A stretch of DNA of 8,782 nt from Spirochaetaceae bacterium (lineage in GTDB: Bacteria > Spirochaetota > Spirochaetia > Treponematales > Breznakiellaceae): the NCBI GenBank assembly GCA_031290205.1, contig JAITNZ010000003.1, forward strand, positions 1-8,782, written 5' to 3'. This document shows, one piece after another, positions 1-5,544 of this stretch. Every line of letters starts with the position of its first letter. The stretch's first letter is position 1. The notes beneath the pieces were generated by a model. The model was not told the origin of the DNA, did no database searches, and saw nothing but the letters and a program-made list of their open reading frames with translations. The position numbers and the translations under genes were made by a program.

Positions 1-90
1 CCCTGAGTATTCAGGCTTCTCCCGCATATTCAGCGCCGGATCAGCTAATTCAAGCGCCGAAGCATTTTTCGGCTGAGACGAGGCGCCCGA
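1..90 (-). pseudogene. In-frame continuation of the repeat protein after its stop codon
   Basis: Reading on from the TAA at 91-93 in the same frame gives thirty sense codons to the window edge. They encode the expected rest of repeat twelve (SGASSQPKNASALELADPA, then LNM) and the start of repeat thirteen (REKPEYSG). This stretch has no start signal of its own, so it is the severed 3' part of the gene above. How far it runs, and whether it held another domain, cannot be seen here. Confidence 0.75.
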
Positions 91-1080
91 TTAGTCAGGT
101 CTCTCCCGCATATTCAGCGCCGGCTCCGCTAATTCAAGCGCCGAAGCATTTTTCGGCTGAGACGAAGCGCCCGAATAGTCAGGTATCTCCAGCATATAAA
201 GCGCCGGCTCAGCTAATTCAAGCGCCGAAGCATTTTTCGGCTGAGCCGCTATCCCTGAGTAGTCCGGATTTTCCGTCCGTTCTGGAATACTCAGCGCCGG
301 TTCAGCTAATGAAAGCGTCGAGGCATTTTTCGGCTGAGCCGCGGCGCCCGAATAGTCGGGCTTCTCCTGCCTTTCTGGAATGTTCAGCGCCGGTTCAGCT
401 AATGAAAGCGTCGAGGCATTTTTCGGCTGAGCCGCGGCGCCCGAATAGTCAGGCTTCTCCTGCCTTTCTGGAATGTTCAGCGCCGGTTCCGTCAATGAAG
501 GCGTCAAAGTATTTTTGGGCTGAGCCGCTATCCCCGAGTAGTCCGGATTTTCCGTCCGTTCTGGAATACTCAGCGCCGGTTCCGTCAATTTAAGCGTGGA
601 AGCATTTTTGGGCTGAGTCGCGGCGCCCGAGTAATCCGGCTTCTCCCGAATGTCCAGCCCCGGTTCCGCCAATTGCATCAACGAAGCATTTTTGGGCTGA
701 GTCGCTACGACCGGGTAATCCGGCGTTTCCGGGATGTCCGGCGCCGGTTCCGCCAATTCAAGCGAGCGCGCATTTGGAGGTAGAGCCGCCGCGCCCGAAT
801 AGACCGATGTTTCCGGGATGTCCGGCGCCGATTTCGCTATTTGCATTTGAATCGGGGGCGCAATTGTTGGGCTTGTTACAGCGCCCGTATAGTCTGGCTT
901 TTCCGGGATGCTAAGCGCCGATTCCGGTAATTGCAACAAGGACGCATTTTTTGAGGGCTGAGTCGCGGTGCCTACATAGTCTGGCTTTTCCGGGACGCTA
1001 AACGCCGATTCCGGTAATTGTAGCAAGGGCGCATTTTTTGGGGGCTGCGGCGTGGCGCCCGCATAGTCTGGCTTTTCTGG
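1..1080 (-). repeat. Coding tandem repeat array (84-93 bp units), open at the window edge
   Basis: In the minus-strand reading frame, eleven complete units lie between 1080 and the TAA at 91-93. A twelfth unit spans that stop and a thirteenth begins near position 1. Units at the 5' end of the gene are diverged (for example the PEKPDY, PETSVY and PETPDY starts). Units between about 240 and 600 are close to identical. Copies at 301-393 and 394-486 are both 93 bp and differ at one base by my reading (358 versus 451). A PERTEN-type unit occurs on both sides of the pair of PERQEK-type units, which suggests a block larger than one unit was copied. Unit lengths are all multiples of three, so gain or loss of units keeps the frame. 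Confidence 0.95.
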
Positions 1081-1887
1081 AACATCCAGCCTCGGTTCCG
1101 GTACGGCAGCCGCCATGATCGCGGTAGGCGCCGCAGCCCGCATGATCGGCGGCGTATCTTCCGCAATGTCTTGATTATCAAGCGGAGGACTTCCTGGCAT
1201 CGCCGTGTCGGGTACGTATGCTGTCGGCACAGGCACATCATTTCGTATGTTGATGGAAGAAGTAACGAAGGGCGCGGGATACATCGCCGCTATTTCCGGT
1301 GCATCAGGCTTTTGCACCGTCACACTCCCGTCAAGCACGGAATACGAAGGCGTCTCAACGCCGCTCCACGAAGAGGGCGTCTCGACGCCGTTTCGCGCAG
1401 CCGGAGCCTCAACCCTGTTCCATGCAGACGGCGATCCGGAGGCAAACTCCTCCGGAACAAGATAGCTTTTTACGGCGGCATTCGGGTCAAAGTCGGGGTC
1501 GCCGGATATGCTTCGCCCGTCGAGGAATCTCGCGTTGGCGACACCGGGGTCGGCGGGAGAGGTAAGCCGGATTCTTCCTACCGCATTAGCTGCCAAGCCG
1601 ATAGCGGTAGAAGCATCGCGGGAAAGGAGGACAAGCCCCCCGGGTATGGTTTGCGAATTGCTGACGATAGCCTGAATGGACATTCCCGACTCGGGATTAT
1701 ACACATCAACAACGGTGTTTTTAGGGAAAGCATTGCTGGAAACATAATAACCCCGTTCGGGAAGCGCGCCGTAAGGGGCGACTGCGCCCGCTCCCTCCCA
1801 AATTGGGGATGCTCCCGTGCATAGAAAAGCGCTTAGAACAAGCAGCGCCAAAAAGCGGAAAGGTGTTCTTTTGTCATTATTTTTCAC
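91..1887 (-). CDS. Exported RlpA-like (DPBB) protein with long Pro-rich tandem repeats, ended by a stop within a repeat
   Basis: Seen: 598 residues from a GTG start with a good Shine-Dalgarno (GGGAGG at 1893-1898, 5-nt spacer) inside the end of the preceding gene; the two genes overlap as GTGA. Residues 1-26 are a signal peptide (basic start, hydrophobic core, Ala-rich cleavage region); the Cys at 23 has a poor lipobox. Residues about 45-110 resemble the double-psi beta-barrel of RlpA proteins (pattern: Pro-x-x-Thr, Asn-Pro-Glu-Ser-Gly, then LLSRDAS-IGL). Residues 150-182 carry three short VETP-type repeats. From residue 270 there are eleven complete 28-31-residue repeats (consensus PDYSGAAAQPKNAS, LAEPALNI, PER). 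Known: DPBB domains of this type bind or cleave peptidoglycan in RlpA. Inferred: an envelope protein with an extended spacer tail; activity is unproven. Odd: the stop is a TAT-to-TAA change and the repeats continue past it in frame, so the product is probably truncated. Confidence 0.8.
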   Translation of the reverse strand: MKNNDKRTPFRFLALLVLSAFLCTGASPIWEGAGAVAPYGALPERGYYVSSNAFPKNTVVDVYNPESGMSIQAIVSNSQTIPGGLVLLSRDASTAIGLAANAVGRIRLTSPADPGVANARFLDGRSISGDPDFDPNAAVKSYLVPEEFASGSPSAWNRVEAPAARNGVETPSSWSGVETPSYSVLDGSVTVQKPDAPEIAAMYPAPFVTSSINIRNDVPVPTAYVPDTAMPGSPPLDNQDIAEDTPPIMRAAAPTAIMAAAVPEPRLDVPEKPDYAGATPQPPKNAPLLQLPESAFSVPEKPDYVGTATQPSKNASLLQLPESALSIPEKPDYTGAVTSPTIAPPIQMQIAKSAPDIPETSVYSGAAALPPNARSLELAEPAPDIPETPDYPVVATQPKNASLMQLAEPGLDIREKPDYSGAATQPKNASTLKLTEPALSIPERTENPDYSGIAAQPKNTLTPSLTEPALNIPERQEKPDYSGAAAQPKNASTLSLAEPALNIPERQEKPDYSGAAAQPKNASTLSLAEPALSIPERTENPDYSGIAAQPKNASALELAEPALYMLEIPDYSGASSQPKNASALELAEPALNMRERPD

Positions 1888-2390
1888 ATTTTCCTCCCGA
1901 TATACGGAATAATCGCCTTTGCCAGTTTTTTCACGTCTGTTAATGCATCTTCACTCGGATTATATTTCCCATTCGCCGTTTTTTCCATCAAAAACTTATA
2001 CGGCGCCACTTTATAGAGGCGGAGGTTGACCGATTCAGGCGCGGTAGCTTCTGTCGTTATTGTATCTCCATAGTTAAGGAATGCGATAATAAAATACTCC
2101 GAGCTGCCTTCATCGGCATCCTGAAAATCACGCAAGGCTTCCTCAGGGAACTCTTCTTTCGTAGGTTGAGCGGGTATTTTTTTTGTCCGCGCATTCGAGA
2201 TGATATGCCCTGCATCAAAGAAAACATCCATGATGCCGTCTTCCCAAAGCTCCGCCATTCCTTTTGCGGCAAGCGCGGCTCCGCCCGTTTCGATAACCAT
2301 AAATGAAATATTTGCGGCATAAATCTGAAAAAAAGAAGCCGAACAAAGAAAACAGACCACAAAAAACAATTTTTTGGATATTCCCATCAT
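1884..2390 (-). CDS. Small secreted protein of unknown function
   Basis: 168 residues. The start is the first of two adjacent ATGs, behind GAGAGGAG (2400-2407) with a 9-nt spacer. Residues 1-25 form a clear signal peptide: Lys-Lys, a Phe/Val/Cys-rich core and a Tyr-Ala-Ala cleavage site. The mature part, about 143 residues, has no further membrane segment and no Cys. It begins with a Phe-Met-Val-Ile-Glu-Thr-Gly strand, then a WEDGIMDVFFDAGH stretch, and near its end has a Tyr-Lys-Phe-Leu-Met-Glu-Lys segment. I recognise no domain. Its last codon and stop overlap the start of the RlpA-like gene, so the two are translationally coupled and probably act together in the envelope. A conserved spirochaetal family is possible, but that is an inference from style and context only. 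Confidence 0.85.
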   Translation of the reverse strand: MMGISKKLFFVVCFLCSASFFQIYAANISFMVIETGGAALAAKGMAELWEDGIMDVFFDAGHIISNARTKKIPAQPTKEEFPEEALRDFQDADEGSSEYFIIAFLNYGDTITTEATAPESVNLRLYKVAPYKFLMEKTANGKYNPSEDALTDVKKLAKAIIPYIGRKM

Positions 2391-2411
2391 TAAAATACAC
2401 TCCTCTCAAAG

Positions 2412-2440
2412 ATTATCGGATAGAGCGTAGAAAATGTTGA
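2412..2440 (-). promoter_or_regulatory. Candidate sigma70-type promoter for the secreted-protein/RlpA-like pair
   Basis: On the minus strand TCAACA (2435-2440), a 17-bp spacer and GATAAT (2412-2417) give a fair -35/-10 pair. Transcription would start near 2405, leaving a leader of about 15 nt that just includes the ribosome binding site. Both boxes are imperfect, so the call is tentative. Confidence 0.35.
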
Positions 2441-2500
2441 ATAATGAAGAAGTGAGGATGAGAGGGCTCTGGATTATGGATTATGGACTATGGGAAGATT
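2438..2500. repeat. Degenerate 7-bp periodic tract between mobA and the secreted-protein gene
   Basis: From 2473 the plus strand reads ATTATGG, ATTATGG, ACTATGG in direct succession. Flanking heptamers (TGAATAA, TGAAGAA, GTGAGGA, TGAGAGG) look like decayed relatives. It fills much of the 128-bp gap between the mobA stop and the next gene. No open frame or terminator hairpin is evident in it. Confidence 0.5.
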
Positions 2501-2518
2501 CCAGTTTGCAATCGTTCT

Positions 2519-3109
2519 CTATCCCCCCATCATCCTTCGTAGTTGTGCATCGTCCAAATCCTCGCGGTAGTTAATATTAAAAAACATATCCTCGCTCACC
2601 GCATCTATGATATGCAGATTGAGTTTTTTAAGGAGGTAGCCTATCTTGTATTCCCCCGCCGCAAGCTGTTCACGGATTGTATCCGCGCACGAGGCTTTGT
2701 AAAAGGCGTTAAAGGGCTCTAAAAAGCCGTCTTTTCGCCTCGTAACAACTGCCTCAACATCATGCTGCAAAATTATTTCTTTTAACTTTTCGATATACTC
2801 GAGCGAAATAAAAGGCATATCGCAGGCGGTCACATAGAGGTACTCACTCGTGCAGACTTTTAACGCGCTGAAAATACCGGCAAGGGGACCGGCGCCCAGC
2901 TCATCGTGGACGGTAACGACGCCCTCGCGCTCGAATGGCGTATTGGACGACACGATAAGCTGGTCAAAACTGGTGCGCAATGCGCCAATCAGCTTGTCGA
3001 TGACCCGCACCCCGTCAAGGACGAGTTCCTTCTTGTCATAGCCGATACGAGCGCCCTTACCTCCGGCGAGGATAAGAGCGCTATCGGTTCTAGTGATGGC
3101 CGCCTTCAC
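2519..3109 (-). CDS. mobA: Molybdenum cofactor guanylyltransferase MobA
   Basis: 196 residues, close to the usual MobA length. It transfers GMP from GTP to molybdopterin to make the (bis-)MGD cofactor of enzymes such as formate dehydrogenase, in the cytoplasm. Seen: the nucleotide-binding N-terminus LILAGGKGARIGYDK (12-26), Asp69, GPLAGI (74-79), the metal-binding CDMPF (96-100, Asp97), EPFNAFY (131-137) and the C-terminal FNIN-x2-EDL (177-185). The start is GTG at 3109, the only in-frame candidate close to the first motif. It lies 20 nt inside the end of the hydrogenase gene, with only a short AAAGG (3112-3116) very near it, so translation probably depends on ribosomes finishing the hydrogenase. 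No other molybdenum cofactor gene or molybdoenzyme is in the window. Its place in this operon suggests the partner enzyme works with the hydrogenase. Confidence 0.88.
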   Translation of the reverse strand: MKAAITRTDSALILAGGKGARIGYDKKELVLDGVRVIDKLIGALRTSFDQLIVSSNTPFEREGVVTVHDELGAGPLAGIFSALKVCTSEYLYVTACDMPFISLEYIEKLKEIILQHDVEAVVTRRKDGFLEPFNAFYKASCADTIREQLAAGEYKIGYLLKKLNLHIIDAVSEDMFFNINYREDLDDAQLRRMMGG

Positions 3110-4469
3110 AGCCTTTATACGTTGTGTGTAAGAGGTGGTGCGATTTCTCGCCGCAAGGCTCTTTCAGGAAATCATCGTATATTTTCTTGATGTCGGGGTT
3201 CTCGTGGCTTTTGCGGAGGGGGAGTCCCTTGTCGCAATCGTAGAGCCCCTTGCGCCGCTGCCCGTAGGCTTCGGGAATGTCTTTATCCGAGATGAGCTTG
3301 GGCTGCCCGCCGCCGGAGATACAGCCTTCGGGACAGGTCATAACCTCGACAAAGTGGCAATCCAGCGTGCCCGCTTCGAGCTGCTCCATAATCGGGTCGA
3401 TGTTCTTCAAGTTGGTAACGATGCCGACTTTCAGGGTCAGGTCGCCGACTTGAACCTCAGCCTTGCGGAAGCCTTCGTTGCCGCGAACCGGCAGAATATC
3501 AATGTCTTTCAGCTCTTTTCCGGTAATCAGCTTGTAGCCGGTGCGGAGCGCCGCTTCCATAACGCCGCCTGTTACGCCGAAAATTACGCCGGCGCCGGTA
3601 TACTCGCCGAGCGGCGGGTCGAAGGGCTCTTCACTTAAGTTTGCAAAATCAATGCCGTAATGCTTGATGAGGTAGCCAAGCTCGCGGGTGGTAAGCACGA
3701 CATCAACATCCCGCTCGCCTGAACCTTTCATTTCGGGGCGCGAACACTCGAATTCTTTGCACGTGCAGGGCATAACCGAAACCGAGAAGACGTCTTTTGC
3801 CGCGACTTTGTTGAGTTTCGCTCCGTAGGTCTTGAATACGGGACCGAGCATCTGCTGGGGGCTCTTGCAGGTGGAAAGGTGCTTCGTCAGATTGGGGTGA
3901 TTCACTTCGAGGTAGCGGACCCACGCGGGACAGCAGGAGGTAAACATCGGGAGGGTGCCGCCTTTGGTAACGCGCTGGACGAGCTCGGTGCCCTCTTCCA
4001 TGATCGTCAGGTCGGCGCTGAAGTCGGTGTCGTAAACTCTGCTAAAGCCGATTTTGCGGAACGCCGCCGCCATTTTTCCGGGGGTAAGGCTCCCCAGCGG
4101 GAAGCCGAAATCTTCGGCAAGGGCGACGCGGACGGCGGGCGCTGCCTGCACCATCGTGAACTTCGCTTTCCTGTCCAGCACGTCGATTACTTCCTGAATG
4201 TGGCTGACGTTATGAGCGGCGAAGAGCGGCTCGGTGACCGCCGCGGGAAGATTGCGCTCGGCGCGTTTCTTCTGGTAAAGCTCGATGCCGTGGTCGACCG
4301 ACGAAATGTAGGACTTACACTTCTGTACACACTGCCCGCACATGACACAGCGGTCTTCGACGATGGTCTGCGGCTCGTGGGGGTTTCCTTCAATGGCAAA
4401 AACGGGGCAAACCTTCGTACATTCTTGGCACCCCGTGCAAATATCTTTATCTATGGTAACAACGGTCAT
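3090..4469 (-). CDS. hydA: Monomeric [FeFe] hydrogenase, two N-terminal [4Fe-4S] clusters plus H-cluster domain
   Basis: 459 residues; it catalyses reversible H2 oxidation/proton reduction with electrons passed through Fe-S clusters, probably in the cytoplasm (no signal peptide). Seen: ferredoxin-type Cys at 11, 14, 17, 21 and 41, 44, 47, 51. Then the H-cluster motifs: TSCCPAW (Cys179 as proton-relay Cys, Cys180 as ligand), MPCTCKEFE (Cys235, Lys238, Glu241) and MTCPEGC-x2-GGGQP (Cys379, Cys383). The C-terminal SHHLLHTTY fits the family. The third motif differs from the common MACPGGC at two places, and motif two has an extra Cys237. Start ATG at 4469 with AGGAGG (4476-4481, 6-nt spacer); it overlaps the HycB-like stop as ATGA and runs 20 nt into mobA. 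The maturases HydE, HydF and HydG are not present. Length and cluster content match the small HydA type found with formate dehydrogenase and HycB subunits; that assignment is inferred. Confidence 0.93.
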   Translation of the reverse strand: MTVVTIDKDICTGCQECTKVCPVFAIEGNPHEPQTIVEDRCVMCGQCVQKCKSYISSVDHGIELYQKKRAERNLPAAVTEPLFAAHNVSHIQEVIDVLDRKAKFTMVQAAPAVRVALAEDFGFPLGSLTPGKMAAAFRKIGFSRVYDTDFSADLTIMEEGTELVQRVTKGGTLPMFTSCCPAWVRYLEVNHPNLTKHLSTCKSPQQMLGPVFKTYGAKLNKVAAKDVFSVSVMPCTCKEFECSRPEMKGSGERDVDVVLTTRELGYLIKHYGIDFANLSEEPFDPPLGEYTGAGVIFGVTGGVMEAALRTGYKLITGKELKDIDILPVRGNEGFRKAEVQVGDLTLKVGIVTNLKNIDPIMEQLEAGTLDCHFVEVMTCPEGCISGGGQPKLISDKDIPEAYGQRRKGLYDCDKGLPLRKSHENPDIKKIYDDFLKEPCGEKSHHLLHTTYKGCEGGHH

Positions 4470-5053
4470 TTTGCGCCTCCTGCTGATGCTGCTGCCGCGC
4501 TCTGTGCGGGCGGGTTATACGCGCCAAATGCGTTTATCGCATTGATACGCTTATCGACGATTTCACTTTGCGCGTCGACCAGGCGGAGCGCCTCGTTCGG
4601 ACAGGTTTTGACGCAGGCGGGTTCGGTTTCGCCGGTGCAGAGGTCGCATTTGAAGACGATTTTCGGCGTTACCTTGCGGGAACAGTTCGTCTCGAAAGCG
4701 CTTGCTTCGCAGAGCGAGAAAACTTCGATGGCGCCGAATGGACAGGATATGGCGCAGTTTCTGCAGCCGATACACTTCCGCTCGTTGATTACGACCACGC
4801 CGTCCTTCCGCTCGATTGCGCCGGTAAGACAGGACTTCTTGCAAGGCGCGTCCTCACAGTGATGACACTGGACCGGCATACAAATCCCGCCGTTCTTCGC
4901 CAGATAGAGGCGCGGGATCACGGGGCTGGTAATCGTACCAACCGTTTTAGTTTTTTCTGCGCGATGCCCTGCAAAACAGGCGACTTCGCACGCCCTACAG
5001 CCCGAACACTTTCCGGGGTCTGCTAGGACAAATAAAGATTGCTGTACACTCAT
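4466..5053 (-). CDS. HycB/HydN-type ferredoxin with four [4Fe-4S] clusters
   Basis: 195 residues from the chosen start. An upstream in-frame ATG at 5089 would overlap the previous gene and lacks a ribosome site, whereas the ATG at 5053 has AGGAG (5059-5063) with a 5-nt spacer. Seen: four Cys sets at 16/19/22/26, 63/66/71/75, 94/97/100/104 and 136/139/147/151, the arrangement of HycB, HydN and other small electron-transfer subunits of formate dehydrogenase and hydrogenase complexes. The N-terminal FVLADPGKCSGCRACE is typical of HydN/HycB. Cys58, 115 and 124 are extra. The tail from about 181 is low-complexity Ala/Ser/Gly. There is no signal peptide or Tat motif, so it is cytoplasmic. It overlaps the hydrogenase start as ATGA, so the likely role is to carry electrons between the hydrogenase and another redox subunit, perhaps a formate dehydrogenase encoded elsewhere. 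Confidence 0.88.
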   Translation of the reverse strand: MSVQQSLFVLADPGKCSGCRACEVACFAGHRAEKTKTVGTITSPVIPRLYLAKNGGICMPVQCHHCEDAPCKKSCLTGAIERKDGVVVINERKCIGCRNCAISCPFGAIEVFSLCEASAFETNCSRKVTPKIVFKCDLCTGETEPACVKTCPNEALRLVDAQSEIVDKRINAINAFGAYNPPAQSAAAASAGGAK

Positions 5054-5072
5054 AATTACTCCTAAAATTGTA

Positions 5073-5327
5073 TTACTTATAGAAGGCAAGCGTTTCGACT
5101 GCCCGCCCTCTTTTACAGTCTACCGATTCATCTTCGATGATCTTTTGAGCGCCGCCATGCTTGCAGCCGGCGATACAGACAGGGATAGTCCCCACGCCCT
5201 TCCATTCCCCGCAGAGAACGCATTTAGCCTCTTCGATCATCACATTTCCATGAAAAAACGCAAGCGCCCCCTCTTTGCAGAAAAGGGAGCAGCCGTCCTC
5301 GCCGCATTCGGGGCAGTTAATCAACAT
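5073..5327 (-). CDS. Small Cys-rich protein, probable two-cluster ferredoxin, first gene of the hydrogenase operon
   Basis: 84 residues. The start at 5327 has GAGGA (5332-5336) a short distance upstream. An ATG at 5351 is in frame but has no ribosome site and falls in the operator/promoter region, so it is rejected. Seen: Cys5/8/13/17 (C-x2-C-x4-C-x3-C, the same spacing as the second cluster of the HycB-like neighbour) and Cys36/39/51/55 (C-x2-C-x11-C-x3-C, a wide central gap), plus Cys71. A Gly-Ala-Leu follows the first set, as in ferredoxins after the last Cys. Inferred: a miniature electron-transfer subunit binding two [4Fe-4S] clusters and acting with the HycB-like protein 19 nt downstream. 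I do not recognise a named family. Zinc binding by one Cys set is the main alternative. Confidence 0.72.
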   Translation of the reverse strand: MLINCPECGEDGCSLFCKEGALAFFHGNVMIEEAKCVLCGEWKGVGTIPVCIAGCKHGGAQKIIEDESVDCKRGRAVETLAFYK

Positions 5328-5350
5328 AATTTCCTCGCTTGTTTTTAGCA

Positions 5351-5366
5351 TGCTTTAATTAAAGCA
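5351..5366. promoter_or_regulatory. 16-bp perfect palindrome over the -10 box, candidate operator
   Basis: TGCTTTAATTAAAGCA reads the same on both strands. It covers the whole -10 element and reaches about the transcription start, where a bound dimeric regulator would block the promoter. It does not match the Rex consensus (TTGTTAA-N4-TTAACAA type) or the FNR/CRP consensus, so the regulator is unknown. Control by redox state or H2/formate supply is a guess from the genes. Confidence 0.5.
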
Positions 5367-5396
5367 CATGTTTCAAGAATTTGCAAGGTTTTTTTT
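5358..5396 (-). promoter_or_regulatory. Strong promoter of the ferredoxin-hydrogenase-mobA operon
   Basis: On the minus strand TTGCAA (5381-5386), a 17-bp spacer and TTTAAT (5358-5363) form a near-consensus sigma70 promoter. An A8 tract (T8 on the plus strand at 5389-5396) lies 2 bp upstream of the -35 box, like an UP element. The start would be near 5350, giving a leader of about 24 nt that ends in the ribosome site of the small ferredoxin gene. Confidence 0.65.
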
Positions 5397-5408
5397 AGAG
5401 CGCATTAG

Positions 5409-5436
5409 GATTTTAGAATTCAGATTTTGGAATTCA
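5409..5436. repeat. Tandem 14-bp duplication built of 7-bp units
   Basis: GATTTTAGAATTCA is followed directly by GATTTTGGAATTCA, one mismatch in 14. Each 14-mer can be split into two related heptamers. It lies between the hydrogenase promoter and the end of the permease gene. No gene is visible in this gap (5328-5544). Confidence 0.6.
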
Positions 5437-5447
5437 TGGAAGGGCTA

Positions 5448-5531
5448 TTTAGCGTATCAAAGTAACACTCCGCGCCTCTGCGTGGGCTGTTCTTTATACC
5501 TTAACCGGGCAGATTTGACTGATACGCTAAA
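5448..5531. repeat. Inverted repeat with 12-bp perfect arms and 60-bp loop after the permease gene
   Basis: TTTAGCGTATCA (5448-5459) and TGATACGCTAAA (5520-5531) are exact reverse complements. The right arm begins 13 bases from the permease stop. The loop holds a CCGCGCCTCTGCGTGGGC segment. There is no open frame inside and no clear target-site duplication. It may be a transcript-end structure or a tiny mobile-element relic. Confidence 0.5.
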
Positions 5532-5544
5532 ACCGCCTGCGGCG
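5529..5544 (-). terminator. Weak candidate terminator directly after the permease stop
   Basis: On the minus strand CGCC-GCA-GGCG (5534-5544) is followed by G and TTTT (5529-5532). The stem has only 4 bp and the T run is short, so termination would be inefficient by itself. The larger inverted repeat just beyond may add to it. Confidence 0.3.

Noticed and set aside
309..593. Plus-strand frame with its own internal repeats (MKASRHFSAEP)
   Set aside because: The repetition is inherited from the coding repeats on the other strand; there is no independent evidence of expression.
1..1080. Possible CRISPR array
   Set aside because: The repeats are directly contiguous coding units that keep one frame; there are no unique spacers of fixed length and no cas genes.
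1171..1824. Plus-strand open frame of about 217 codons opposite the RlpA-like gene
   Set aside because: Arg-rich translation without motifs, antisense to a gene with signal peptide and strong ribosome site.
3879..4862. Plus-strand open frame of about 327 codons opposite the hydrogenase and HycB-like genes
   Set aside because: It spans two real genes and their overlap on the other strand, lacks any recognisable motif, and has shadow-like composition.
5351..5366. Rex or FNR/CRP-type operator
   Set aside because: The palindrome lacks the TTGTTAA/TTAACAA or TTGAT/ATCAA half-sites with their internal spacing, so no named regulator is assigned.
5448..5531. Insertion sequence
   Set aside because: There is no transposase, no target-site duplication, and a total length of only 84 bp.
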